Part shown: positions 45,701-52,386 of the stretch, piece by piece
Layout of the letters: each line of letters opens with the position of its first letter
How positions within the stretch are numbered: the stretch's first letter is position 1
Assembly: GCF_002368335.1 (NCBI RefSeq)
Contig: NZ_AP018288.1
Location: forward strand, 1,044,940-1,108,939
DNA length: 64,000 bases
Source: Nostoc sp. NIES-4103
GTDB taxonomy: Bacteria; Cyanobacteriota; Cyanobacteriia; Cyanobacteriales; Nostocaceae
Reading direction: 5' to 3'
Program-made: the position numbers and the translations under genes
The notes under the pieces: generated by a model
Told to the model about the DNA's origin: nothing
Seen by the model: the letters and a program-made list of their open reading frames with translations, nothing else
Databases searched by the model: none

Positions 45701-46259
45701 AATGCCAGTTATGGATGGCTACGAAGCGACAAGGAAGATTAAAGCAAGGCAAATGGAAAGATGGAAAGATGGGGAAGAAACTCTCCCTCATCCCCCTCAT
45801 TTCTCTTATCTCGCCCACTCTTGTGTTCTTGATGCCTATCCAATTATTATTGCCCTGACTGCCAACGCTTTCGAGGAACAACGAGAGGCAATGATCAAGG
45901 CAGGTTGCGATGATTTGATTAATAAACCTTTCCGAGAGGAAGAAATACTAGAAAAAATCACTAAATATTTGGGAGTAAAATATATTTATCAAGAAGAAAG
46001 TCATCAAATATTAGATTCTAGGCAACAGATTCAGGAACACATTTTAATATCTGAAGATTTACTGCCTTTATTATCTCAAATGTCCGATGAATGGTTAGCA
46101 CAAGTATATAATGCCGCAGCCCAATGCAGCGACGATCTAATCTTTCAATTAATTGCACAAATACCTTCAGAAAATACTTTACTGAAAAAGTATCTCACAG
46201 ATTTAGCTAATAACTTCCAATTTGATAAAATTATGGAACTGATGAGTATTAGCGGGTGA
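39774..46259 (+). CDS. Giant hybrid histidine kinase (REC-PAS-GAF-HisKA-HATPase-REC)
   Basis: This is a 2161-residue cytosolic sensor kinase (start at ATG 39774; a GTG at 39723 would add 17 residues). Approximate order: REC 1-140 (D58 in ILIDATMPD), PAS 166, PAS 395, GAF 526, PAS 703, GAF 819, PAS 996, 1128 and 1251, and phytochrome-like GAF 1380-1566. Then come HisKA with H1598 in MSHELRTPLN, HATPase 1696-1903 (N box LLNLLGNAIKFT, G1 DTGPGIS, G2 GTGLGLAIS), REC 1923-2060 (D1974 in FMDMRMPVMDG) and a helical tail. The third GAF lacks the bilin Cys (GFDSRYINLLE). Three repeat-derived insertions lie at residues ~302-353, ~1731-1824 (inside HATPase) and ~1994-2022 (inside REC2). Signal and target are unknown. 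Confidence 0.92.
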   Translation: MRKDTQKIKINLVVNSLKDLQLLSNILQEEGYQVEGFIFGQVAINTVFKMLPNLILIDATMPDMDQHKVYQDLQAHHETHDIPIIFLGASNQLPTKKNNFAQLSAVDYITKPLCREEVVVRVKNQLTIQKLQKKINKLKKQNKQLLGDIKEYQKLIAEFKQRNQQLESIINTTKIGICLTDEKGYFVEVNPAYCQIYGLTREEIIGQKFTLHCSNLTVVEKAKLIQQYQDFINNKSYTESQELWITRQDGFQLNVEMTQGVCQQNDGKTFVITTLINMSDIWQKLTLRLRQQTEDAEVINEASCTPLATPRSAAQSASTTGKTSTTQWFPQAARKATSTTHNGMEFAATCNKLDLLKQKKQACDKLDSQNLQLQEQNPDRLLVEAALKASESKYRQLVEASQDIIWSVDISGQITFVNPAVKRVYDYEPEEIIGRSWVDFVSPDQIANNQQIFAHLLNGEPIFQHEITCIAKNGDCYYLMVNAIALKNEQGLVVEVTGTASNITEYKRVQQALQEKTIKLRNHNLVLTELAKNQLLYQGDLKAAFREITEAGAKNIAVERVSIWLYDDTASHIQCLNLFEQSRNQHSAELTLSVVDYPAYFQAMQQNQQIVADDAYTDPRTQELAEFYLIPFKITSTLNTPIRFAGNTVGVLCLEAVEVIHSWTLEDQNFARSLGNLVSLALEAQKRQRAEAAHRAYEKKLTSAFRASPDPIALSTFPETRYTEVNDSFCRLFGYSPSQVIGRTNKELNIWVNPQECTFLTHILQQTKAIRNHEVDFRTANGEVKTTLFSAELIEIDGQQYILGTAKDITDRKLAENESRLLLLTSQAITRAVDVKSALKLVLRLICNTINWDFGEAWIPTEDNSILEHSLVWYAESSDLEEFGRQSQSVKFPPGAGLPGRVWYNREPEWIENVSQVREPIFWRSPQAAKVGLKAGFGVPILAGKEVLAVLVFFKRSSLPVDKRLVLLVRAVAAQLGGLIERKHVEAAHRLSEERLHLALEASDLGLWDWNFSSGKIYRDWRWKKMLGYKDDEIPDHELAMAELIHPEDRATVNCALNAHIQGTTLVYEVEFRMRCSSGEWKWIQSRGQIFERDEKGIPLRMTGTHKDITERKTLERELALRQARLNAFFSSAPVGLNIVDNQLRFVQINELLADIHGKSQKDHIGKTLREIVPQMASSVTPFYQQVLLTGQPILNLELSIPSPKQLHNIRHFLTSYFPIPGEDDRPSGVGTVMVEISDRKLAELALQESQRRYQTLAEASPVCIFHADVEGNALYLNQRWSEITGLSYRDSLGKGWTRAIHPDDRDRVISIWQKAITSKTVPTQSEHRYLRPDGKVVWVIAQALPDIDENGEIQSYIGTITDITERKIAEEALRESAERERAIAQVIQRMRQTLDLETIFAATTQELRQVLNCDRVIVYRFNPHWDGEFVSESVAEGWISMIEEHKNHPHLMEDAFRDDRCLVSILNNGDDQQQNSNTKTTQGISFRCVPDIYKAGFDSRYINLLERFQAKAYITVPILCGDQLWGLLATYQNSVPRQWKTGEINIVVQIGNQLGVALQQAQLLAQTQRQSQALQEAVIAADAANRAKSEFLANMSHELRTPLNAILGFTQVMSHDKSLSSEHQQNLAIINRAGEHLLNLINDILEMSKIEAGRTTLNVISFDLIHLLQSLQEMLHFRAASKKLELIFEYSPDIPQYVQTDESRLRQVLLNLLGNAIKFTVTGSVTLRVRLGTRDWGTWGPHDRREWGLAAMATGNKQNNQSPLPLIPRGGPEFPNPHCPLSPEGAPSSPIPIAPYPQRGPRVPQSPLPLIPRGGPEFPNTQSLIFEVQDTGPGISPQEIDLLFEAFGQTESGRKSQHGTGLGLAISRKYVQLMGGDITVSSKLGIGSTFSFDIQIGVARANEIQIHQTQHQVIGLAPQQQEYRILVVDDVTDNRIVLVKLLEIIGFAVREAGNGIEAIAQSLEWQPHLIFMDMRMPVMDGYEATRKIKARQMERWKDGEETLPHPPHFSYLAHSCVLDAYPIIIALTANAFEEQREAMIKAGCDDLINKPFREEEILEKITKYLGVKYIYQEESHQILDSRQQIQEHILISEDLLPLLSQMSDEWLAQVYNAAAQCSDDLIFQLIAQIPSENTLLKKYLTDLANNFQFDKIMELMSISG
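40677..40830 (+). repeat. Repeat-derived insertion 1 in the hybrid kinase linker
   Basis: This GC-rich segment with cacgccacttgctacc and ccgcggtcagccgcgc encodes Ser/Thr/Ala-rich sequence unlike the flanking coiled linker. It shares words with the intergenic repeats at 428-475 and 39541-39690. Confidence 0.65.
45061..45236 (+). repeat. Four identical 44-bp tandem units inside the kinase ATPase domain
   Basis: Units start at 45061, 45105, 45149 and 45193 and are identical. Because 44 is not a multiple of three, successive units are read in three different frames (PLPLIPRGGPEFPN, then PHCPLSPEGAPSSP, then PIAPYPQRGPRVPQ, then the first again). The flanks (from ~44965) are CCCCAGT-like repeat. 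Confidence 0.95.
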
Positions 46260-46584
46260 GGTTTGAGGGTCACCCCTCGCCCCTCCCCTAAGAACCGTGC
46301 GTGACAGTTTCCTATCTTTGAAGCCTCTCCCCGCTTCGGGGAGAGGTTTGGAGAGGGGTTATTCAAAATCTGTCGAACTCACGTTCAATTCCCAATTCCC
46401 AATTACCGACCTCCAAAAATATCATAATTGTTTAAACGGACATGATATGAAAAGGGGCGCATCCTCAATTACCAGGTTCTGGTGCAGTGACATTCAAAAT
46501 ATTAACTAGCAGGTCAAAAATTGTTTGCTTGGTAGCTAATAAAAGAGTGTAATCTGGGGGTGTTCGGCTGAGGAAATCTAACCA
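46260..46584. repeat. Intergenic repeat with hairpin after the hybrid kinase
   Basis: The stem cctctcccc/ggggagagg (46324-46346) and the word tcgaactcacgttc (46374-46387) form an inverted relative of the repeat at 34944-35000. The hairpin may terminate the kinase transcript. No gene is seen in 46388-46584. Confidence 0.55.
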
Positions 46585-47495
46585 TTAATGACAGATTTCA
46601 CTAATAGCTTCTAAATGCTGAATAACCAAATGCGGGGCAATTTCATTAGCGCTTTGTTCCAGGATTTGAGGAACAACTTGCAGTAGACTATTTAATTTTT
46701 CAGCTATTGGTAGGGGTGGATAAGCCTCCGCCCCTGTTTCTTGGTTGGCTTGTTGCAGCAGAGTACAGCAACGAAAATGGGCTGATTGAACGCGAAAAAG
46801 GCTATCATTTGGTTGCCCTGCTGTGCTGATGTTAATAGGGGCGACACTTGTTAGGGGAACGCGGAGGCTATACCAGCGTAGTGCATCCATCCCAATAGCT
46901 GAGATTAATTCTTCTGTGGCTAAATCAGGAAGAGGATGGATTTTTTGGCTAGATTTATGGAAGGCATAAAGTTTAATAGGCTGGACGATTATAAATTGAA
47001 GTTGCTCTTTAGTGTAGCCCAGGCCTTGCATGGCGGCTGTGAGTTGGATATCGTAGCCTGTGTAAGTTGAGGGACGTAAGAGAATGATTTTGTCATAACC
47101 TTGTTGGAATATTTGATGATAGTGGGCGATGTCTTCTAGGAGTTGGGTGAATTCGCCGTCCCGTGTTGCAGAACTCTGTCGCACTCGTCGCCAAAGTCAG
47201 CAGTTTTGATAAACCAGTCTTTGGGTTCATCTTTGAGTTCGATATCGGGGGGTAAGTCTGCGGCGATTTGGCGCGACATGGAGGTTTGATAAACTTGGTT
47301 GTTGGTTTGAATTGATTGAAAAAAGTTTTGAATATTAGGGAGATTTTCTTTACAATTTTGATTTTCTGCACTAACAAGATAATTACACTTTTCTAAAATA
47401 TTTTTAATAGCATTTATGCAGGAGTAACGAAGATGATTTGAAGGGATAGCTGCTAAATAATATTCAATTATATTTAACCAAATTTTGAACTTTCC
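46585..47495 (-). pseudogene. Frameshifted arginyl-tRNA-synthetase-like (DALR) gene
   Basis: Two minus-strand frames join near 47160. The upstream one (from about 47495, with no good start codon) includes DLPPDIELKDEPKDWFIKTA and DFGDECDRVLQ. The downstream one continues RDGEFTQLLEDIAHYHQIF, then YDKIILLRPSTYTGYDIQL and ISAIGMDALRWYSLR. Together they resemble the catalytic-core end and DALR anticodon-binding part of ArgS, but the KMSKR loop is absent. It is therefore a paralogue, not a working synthetase. The break equals one missing base (or two extra) in caacacgggacgg. The start of the chain is also missing. A sequencing error at one base cannot be excluded. Confidence 0.65.
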
Positions 47496-47561
47496 TTAAA
47501 AGAATACCGTCATAATTTCACAGTTTTATTGGGGATGATATTTGATGCTTTCTCAACTAAC

Positions 47562-47987
47562 TTAGGAAGTCATTAATAAGGATTCTTGGGCTATTTTTTC
47601 AATGACAAGCGATTGACAAAGTGCTTCAATTTTGTTGTTTCCACCGATATCAAAAAATAGGTGTAGCCATTCATCAGAGGAAAGGGAGAGGTTTTCTATC
47701 CAAGGGGAGGGAGTGACTTTACCCCAGCCAGTAATTGTACCAAGATTAGCGGGTATTTCCGGTAAATCATTAGGGTTGTAATTGAGTTGTATATCGAGGC
47801 GAATGCAGGATTTCAGGATAAGTTTTAGGGGTTGTTCGGTGGTAGAAATTTCAGAAGCTGTATTATTGGGATTGAGTTCCCAGTAGTAGTTGAGATTGAG
47901 GATATAATTATAGGGAAATTGCCATCCCATTGAAAGCAATTCTGCTTCGGTAAAGTCGTATTGTTGCCAGATTTCTTCAAAGTTCAT
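47562..47987 (-). CDS. Unknown protein, candidate immunity partner
   Basis: This 141-residue acidic, soluble protein starts MNFEEIWQQYDFTEAELLSM and has GTITGWGKVTPSPWIENLSL and WLHLFFDIGGNNKIEAL. I do not recognise a named family. Its size, acidity and position 19 bp after the toxin-like gene at 48007, on the same strand, are those of immunity proteins in polymorphic-toxin loci. There is no signal peptide or membrane segment. The assignment is by context, with moderate to low certainty. Confidence 0.55.
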   Translation of the reverse strand: MNFEEIWQQYDFTEAELLSMGWQFPYNYILNLNYYWELNPNNTASEISTTEQPLKLILKSCIRLDIQLNYNPNDLPEIPANLGTITGWGKVTPSPWIENLSLSSDEWLHLFFDIGGNNKIEALCQSLVIEKIAQESLLMTS

Positions 47988-48006
47988 AGTTTTGCTTGAG
48001 GTTATA

Positions 48007-48327
48007 TTAGGGAAGCAAAATCAAGTGAGTTTCTACACGGGTTCCAGGTTGTCCAAATGTGTTGAGGGGTTGTTCTCCCGGTGCGCCGCCTCCAGGCCCA
48101 TTATAAACGCGGGCATAGGATGAACCATCTGGCTTTGTCATTATTCTGAGGCTAGATTGATTGTTTGGACTAGTCCAGATTGTGCCGCTACCACTTTTTG
48201 AACCGCCTCTAGCTGGGGTGGATATCCAATTTGAGGCGGTGAGTTCAGTTTCTAAGGTGGTTTTGTCAATTCCCCCAACAATTAGATTAATGATATCAGT
48301 GGCAGTGAGGATGTTACCTGATGGCAT
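48007..48327 (-). CDS. Candidate standalone polymorphic-toxin-like domain
   Basis: This 106-residue protein has a short helical start (TATDIINLIVGGIDKTTLE). A Gly/Ser-rich beta region follows, with GGSKSGSGTIWTSPNNQSSL, RIMTKPDGSSYARVYNGPG and a C-terminal FGQPGTRVETHLIL. The pattern of basic strand, RIM, Y-x-RVYN and G-x-P-x-x-x-x-TH at the very end is like C-terminal toxin domains of RHS/CDI-type proteins, often RNases. No secretion domain is attached and none is encoded upstream, so it is an orphan module or a cytosolic toxin. The downstream gene (19 bp away) is the likely antidote. Family assignment is recalled from pattern, not proven. Confidence 0.5.
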   Translation of the reverse strand: MPSGNILTATDIINLIVGGIDKTTLETELTASNWISTPARGGSKSGSGTIWTSPNNQSSLRIMTKPDGSSYARVYNGPGGGAPGEQPLNTFGQPGTRVETHLILLP

Positions 48328-48447
48328 GGGTTAGGGAAGTTGGGTTTTTAGTGGGGATGCGATCGCACAAAACCCAATTGCCCTAGATGAATAATAAAAA
48401 GTATTAGTATCACCTAAATCACTTAACTAGCTAAACACTGAAGTCAT

Positions 48448-49245
48448 TCAATCAGCTTTCATCTGCTGAACAGCAAGTGGAGGGCGTCGCCACAAATATA
48501 CAACCAGTCCTAAAAATGGTACAAGACGTACTACCCATAGTACTGTTGGGTTACACCAATTGCGGCGTGCCATATCATCTTTAACTAGCCATGATTGAAA
48601 TAGCCAAAATACAAAAAAGTCTATTAAAAATGAATATGCTAGTCGGTCAGTAGACAATAATTCTAAAAGAGCTGAAAAGCGTGTTGTTAAATCACCATAC
48701 TCAGGACGTGCGAATGCTCCCCAAACCAGCGAAACGACAAAAATCATACCTAAAAATGCAGGTAGAATTCGGCTTTCTGCTATTTTTTCTACAAATGTTA
48801 ACGAATCTGTGGGTGGTTGAGGATTCGGTTGCCGTAATGCCAACCAAGGCAGAAAAAATACATTTGTGAGCAATGCCGTACCAATCAAAAATGGAATTAT
48901 GGGAAATCGCTGATTGCGACCATCAATCACAAAGCCCCAAAATAGTATTGCCCAAGTTACTACAATGTTAAATAATCCCTCTAGTGCTGGATTGAGGACT
49001 GGTGCGACATTTGGAGATACGATGGGCAGCACTAACCAAAAGTTAAGGCTCAAACCCCATATTTCTTGTAATGTTTCAGATGTGATATGTAACAGTGATA
49101 ATCCCGGAGGTAAATCACTTAGTAATAGATAACCGACATAAATTAACCATGTACTCCATAAGAATATTTTTGATAGAGTTACTGATGTATCTTTTTGGGG
49201 AAAGCTAAAAGTCTTAATAATGATATTTTTGAATTCACTGAACAT
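48448..49245 (-). CDS. Polytopic membrane protein of unknown function
   Basis: This 265-residue protein has about seven hydrophobic segments, among them FLWSTWLIYVGYLLL, FNIVVTWAILFWGFVI, IIPFLIGTALLTNVFFLPWL, LGMIFVVSLVWGAF and VLWVVRLVPFLGLVVYLW. The last is followed by a short basic tail (WRRPPLAVQQMKAD). Similar proteins appear to be conserved in filamentous cyanobacteria, but I know no function. It lies upstream of the toxin-like gene on the same strand with a 120-bp gap containing one HIP1 site, so co-transcription is possible but not shown. Confidence 0.7.
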   Translation of the reverse strand: MFSEFKNIIIKTFSFPQKDTSVTLSKIFLWSTWLIYVGYLLLSDLPPGLSLLHITSETLQEIWGLSLNFWLVLPIVSPNVAPVLNPALEGLFNIVVTWAILFWGFVIDGRNQRFPIIPFLIGTALLTNVFFLPWLALRQPNPQPPTDSLTFVEKIAESRILPAFLGMIFVVSLVWGAFARPEYGDLTTRFSALLELLSTDRLAYSFLIDFFVFWLFQSWLVKDDMARRNWCNPTVLWVVRLVPFLGLVVYLWRRPPLAVQQMKAD

Positions 49246-49501
49246 AACTTGATTGCTATTATAAAGATTACAAGCGAATAATTTATAATTTGTAATTCGT
49301 AATTAAGAATAAATTAGAAATGAAGAGTAACTAAGTTGATTGATGAATTAACAAATCACGCCTAGCAAATTTATATTACCCTCCAGATTTATCCAGAGGG
49401 TAAGAATTACGAATTACGAATTATTTTGACTCTATTAGCCTAATATACCCAATGAATTTTACCTACTACGCTATTGAGTTCCGCCATCAATTCAACTATT
49501 G

Positions 49502-49957
49502 CTAACAAGGCATTAAAGCATCTAATCTCCCCAGTACTGCCATATCTTCTGCATCTAATTCCATAGGAATGCCACTACGAATTAATTCAGAAAAGTCTTC
49601 ATTCGGCACCATAATTGTCAGCGTATACAAGCGAGTGGAACCCGTATTTTTAATCATATGAGTACCGGTGGGAGGAACTAATAAACTATCTCCGGCTTTG
49701 ATATGAGCATTCTTACCATCACACATAGCTATTCCTTCACCTTTGAGTACGAAAAACATTTCCACCGCCCATTGATGGCGATTTGGCGGTGTTTGTCCAC
49801 CGACATCAAAAATTTCTAAGCAGCAAGTTAGGGAAGTATTAGCATTTGTGGAGTCGAAGATAATTGCTAACCGATTAGTATCATGGGGACTGATGCGATA
49901 CACTTGGTAATCTTTGGGAGATTTAATCACAGGAATTACACAACGAGTAGCGTACAT
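49502..49957 (-). CDS. Cupin-domain protein
   Basis: This 151-residue single-domain cupin has RHQWAVEMFFVLKGEGIAMCDGK (the first cupin motif with metal-ligand His and Glu, about residues 57-79). The second motif region follows, GDSLLVPPTGTHMIKNTGSTRLY (about 89-111). The fold binds a metal and may act as a small-molecule isomerase, dioxygenase or binding protein. It lies downstream of the isochorismatase-like gene (74 bp) on the same strand. With the divergent amidohydrolase it may form a catabolic set for a nitrogen-containing ring or amide. Substrate unknown. Confidence 0.85.
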   Translation of the reverse strand: MYATRCVIPVIKSPKDYQVYRISPHDTNRLAIIFDSTNANTSLTCCLEIFDVGGQTPPNRHQWAVEMFFVLKGEGIAMCDGKNAHIKAGDSLLVPPTGTHMIKNTGSTRLYTLTIMVPNEDFSELIRSGIPMELDAEDMAVLGRLDALMPC

Positions 49958-50031
49958 TTGTTGATGCCCTCTTAAACTGTTGTTGGAGTTAGGAGTTAGG
50001 AGTTATGAGTTATGAGTGAGAAATTTTGAAC

Positions 50032-50814
50032 TCACCACTCGCCACTTTTTTCTAACGCTGTTAAAATCGCTTGTGAGTCAGTGACAAAACCAAAGCATTG
50101 TTTGACGTTGTATAGTGTCGCTAACCAACAATAGTCGGGAGAAGTTGTAGCTGTGCAGTCTTTAACTAAAACACAGTCATATCCTAAAAAGTTAGCGTCA
50201 CAAAGCGTAGTCATCACACATTGATCGGCGTTGACACCAGCAAAGAATAGTGTCGTTCTTCCCAAATTCCGCAAGATACTATCTAGGGGCGTATCCCAGA
50301 AGCCACTCATCCGGTATTTATCGACGCGAATATCTTCCGGTAGCTGTTGTAATTCGTCCACTACTGCCGCAGCCCAGCTACCTGCCATAAGTACTTTAGC
50401 ACCATTGCTCGGTAAAGGATCGCCTAATCCTACACCTTCTCCCGTGGGGTTGTAAACGTGACGCGAAGCAGCACTAATATTGAGTAAATCGGGACGATTG
50501 CCCCAATTTACCCAAATTACAGGAACACCAGCCGCACGCAGTTCTGGAAGTAAGCTTTGCAACGGTTCGATAGGCTTACGCGCTGGGGTAACATCCACGC
50601 CGATATGCGCTAACCAGCCATCAGGGTGGCAAAAGTCGTTTTGCATATCAATGACGAGGATGGCGGCTTTTGCCAGGTCTAGGCGCAGGGTTTTAGTTTC
50701 TGTTGGTAAGATAACGGGTTGTGGGGTATTTTGAGGACGAGTGATATCTGCGATCGCATGATTCACAGTCCAAGCATTTGGCGCAACCCCCAATGTCCGA
50801 TAAGGTAGATTCAT
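50032..50814 (-). CDS. Isochorismatase-family cysteine hydrolase
   Basis: This 260-residue protein has the catalytic triad of the isochorismatase-like amidohydrolases: Asp in AILVIDMQNDFC (about residue 56), Lys in RVDKYRMSGFWDT (about residue 160) and Cys in FAGVNADQCVMTT (about residue 194). The family includes nicotinamidase, N-carbamoylsarcosine amidase and the RutB peroxyureidoacrylate hydrolase. A HIP1 site lies in the N-terminal codons. It is divergent from an amidohydrolase gene only 84 bp away, and a cupin gene follows, so the three are probably regulated together. Substrate not identifiable. Confidence 0.9.
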   Translation of the reverse strand: MNLPYRTLGVAPNAWTVNHAIADITRPQNTPQPVILPTETKTLRLDLAKAAILVIDMQNDFCHPDGWLAHIGVDVTPARKPIEPLQSLLPELRAAGVPVIWVNWGNRPDLLNISAASRHVYNPTGEGVGLGDPLPSNGAKVLMAGSWAAAVVDELQQLPEDIRVDKYRMSGFWDTPLDSILRNLGRTTLFFAGVNADQCVMTTLCDANFLGYDCVLVKDCTATTSPDYCWLATLYNVKQCFGFVTDSQAILTALEKSGEW

Positions 50815-50898
50815 AAAATTGCAACACCCAACACCTTTTTTTATTTTGTAACTTGAAATTTGCTTGAGCGTTCATTTACTTAATCAAGGTTAAATATC

Positions 50899-52296
50899 GT
50901 GACTTTCACTATCCAAAATGTTTTAATCGCTGCTGATGATGCTTATACAACGGTAGATGTGCAGGTTGTAGAGGGTAAAATTGCCGCCATTGCACCCGAT
51001 TTAGAGGTAATCGGTACTGCCTTTAATGGTACAAATAAGCTGTTACTACCTGGATTTTTCAATGCCCATACCCACTCATCAGAAATGTGGCAGCGCGGGA
51101 TCATGTCAGCTTTTCCTTTAGAATTATGGCTGGCGGAACTTTATGATTTTGCCCCCCTAGATACTGAAAAAGTTTATCTCAGCGCTTTGGGAACGGCGGT
51201 GGAAACTCTGCTTTCCGGCGCTACAAGTGTGGTAGATCATTTGGTGTTAATTCCCGAACTGGAGTTGGAAACCATCGCTACCGCAGTCCGCGCCTACAAA
51301 GAAGTGGGGATTCGCGCGTTTATCGCCCCGTTAATTCAAGATGAATCCATGACTGCGGGTATTCCGTCGGGGGAATCAGCAAAAACTCATGAACCTTATT
51401 TTCGCTCAACGGCGGCAACACTGGCAATTATTGAAGAGGCGGTAAGACAGTTTCATCGCCCGGATGAAGGTATATATATTTTGGTGGCACCAACGGGAAT
51501 TCAGTTGTGTACTGATGCCTTGTTTGAGGGGTGCATTGAATTAAGCGATCGCTATCATCTTTGTCGTCACTCCCACTTGCTAGAAACTAAAGCACAGCAA
51601 AAACTCGCCCAAGAAAAATACGGTTGTAGTGCTGTGGAACATTTGAAAAGGATCGGGTATTTGAGCGATCGCACAACTCTGGCCCATTGTGTATGGTTGA
51701 ATGATGCTGATATTGACATCATGGCAGAAACTCAATCTACAGTGGTTCATAACCCATTAAGTAATCTGCGTTTAGGCAGTGGTATCGCCCCGATTTTAAA
51801 ATATCGCCAAGCTGGTGTAAACGTCACTTTTGGCTGTGATGGTGCATCGAGTAATGACTCTCAAGATTTGTTAGAAGCTATCAAAATTGGTTCTATTTTG
51901 CACAATGTTACATACTCAGATTATCAGCACTGGATTACACCCCAGCAAGCTGTAGAAATGGCATCTTTAGGAGGTGCGAAAGGATTAAATATAGCAGATA
52001 AACTTGGTTCTCTCACTGTGGGTAAACAAGCGGATTTAGTGCTTTATGACCTCACCCATTTATCATTGCTTCCCCGTACAGACCCTATTGGTTTGCTAGT
52101 TTTAGGCCGTCCTCATAACGTTGTTGATAGTGCTTGGGTGAATGGTAAGCAAATTGTTGCTAATGGCAAAGTGACAACAATTAATGTTGATGAATTGCGG
52201 CAAGAATTATTTAATCGTAGTCAGTGGGAAACCAAGCGCATCTCTGAAAGTGTCGCGCAAATTGAGGCTCATTATCGCACAGTCATGGGATTGTAA
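50899..52296 (+). CDS. Amidohydrolase / aminohydrolase (AtzA-TrzA, MTA/SAH-deaminase-like)
   Basis: This 465-residue TIM-barrel metal hydrolase starts at a GTG. The metal ligands are visible: HxH in FFNAHTHSSEMWQRG near residue 57, H in RHSHLLETKAQ near 225, H in LAHCVWLND near 262 and D in GCDGASSNDSQD near 315. This is the deaminase/dechlorinase branch (guanine deaminase, SsnA, MTA/SAH deaminase, AtzA-like). The C-terminus has SLTVGKQADLVLYD, as in the whole family. The reaction is probably hydrolytic removal of an amino group from a purine- or triazine-like ring. It is divergent from the cysteine hydrolase with a shared 84-bp promoter region. Confidence 0.9.
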   Translation: MTFTIQNVLIAADDAYTTVDVQVVEGKIAAIAPDLEVIGTAFNGTNKLLLPGFFNAHTHSSEMWQRGIMSAFPLELWLAELYDFAPLDTEKVYLSALGTAVETLLSGATSVVDHLVLIPELELETIATAVRAYKEVGIRAFIAPLIQDESMTAGIPSGESAKTHEPYFRSTAATLAIIEEAVRQFHRPDEGIYILVAPTGIQLCTDALFEGCIELSDRYHLCRHSHLLETKAQQKLAQEKYGCSAVEHLKRIGYLSDRTTLAHCVWLNDADIDIMAETQSTVVHNPLSNLRLGSGIAPILKYRQAGVNVTFGCDGASSNDSQDLLEAIKIGSILHNVTYSDYQHWITPQQAVEMASLGGAKGLNIADKLGSLTVGKQADLVLYDLTHLSLLPRTDPIGLLVLGRPHNVVDSAWVNGKQIVANGKVTTINVDELRQELFNRSQWETKRISESVAQIEAHYRTVMGL

Positions 52297-52386
52297 AACG
52301 CAAAACAAAAAACAGTAAAATCTTCTGCCATATTATTTATTTGATGAGTGAAATATACTGCTGAATTCAATTAATTTTGCCAACTT

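Noticed and set aside
39774..46259. Calling the giant kinase a phytochrome or cyanobacteriochrome
   Set aside because: The bilin-binding Cys-His pair is missing from the only GAF of that type, so light sensing is not supported.
50815..50898. NtcA site (GTA-N8-TAC) in the divergent promoter of the hydrolase genes
   Set aside because: I looked for the motif because nitrogen control would make sense, but found no match in the 84 bp.
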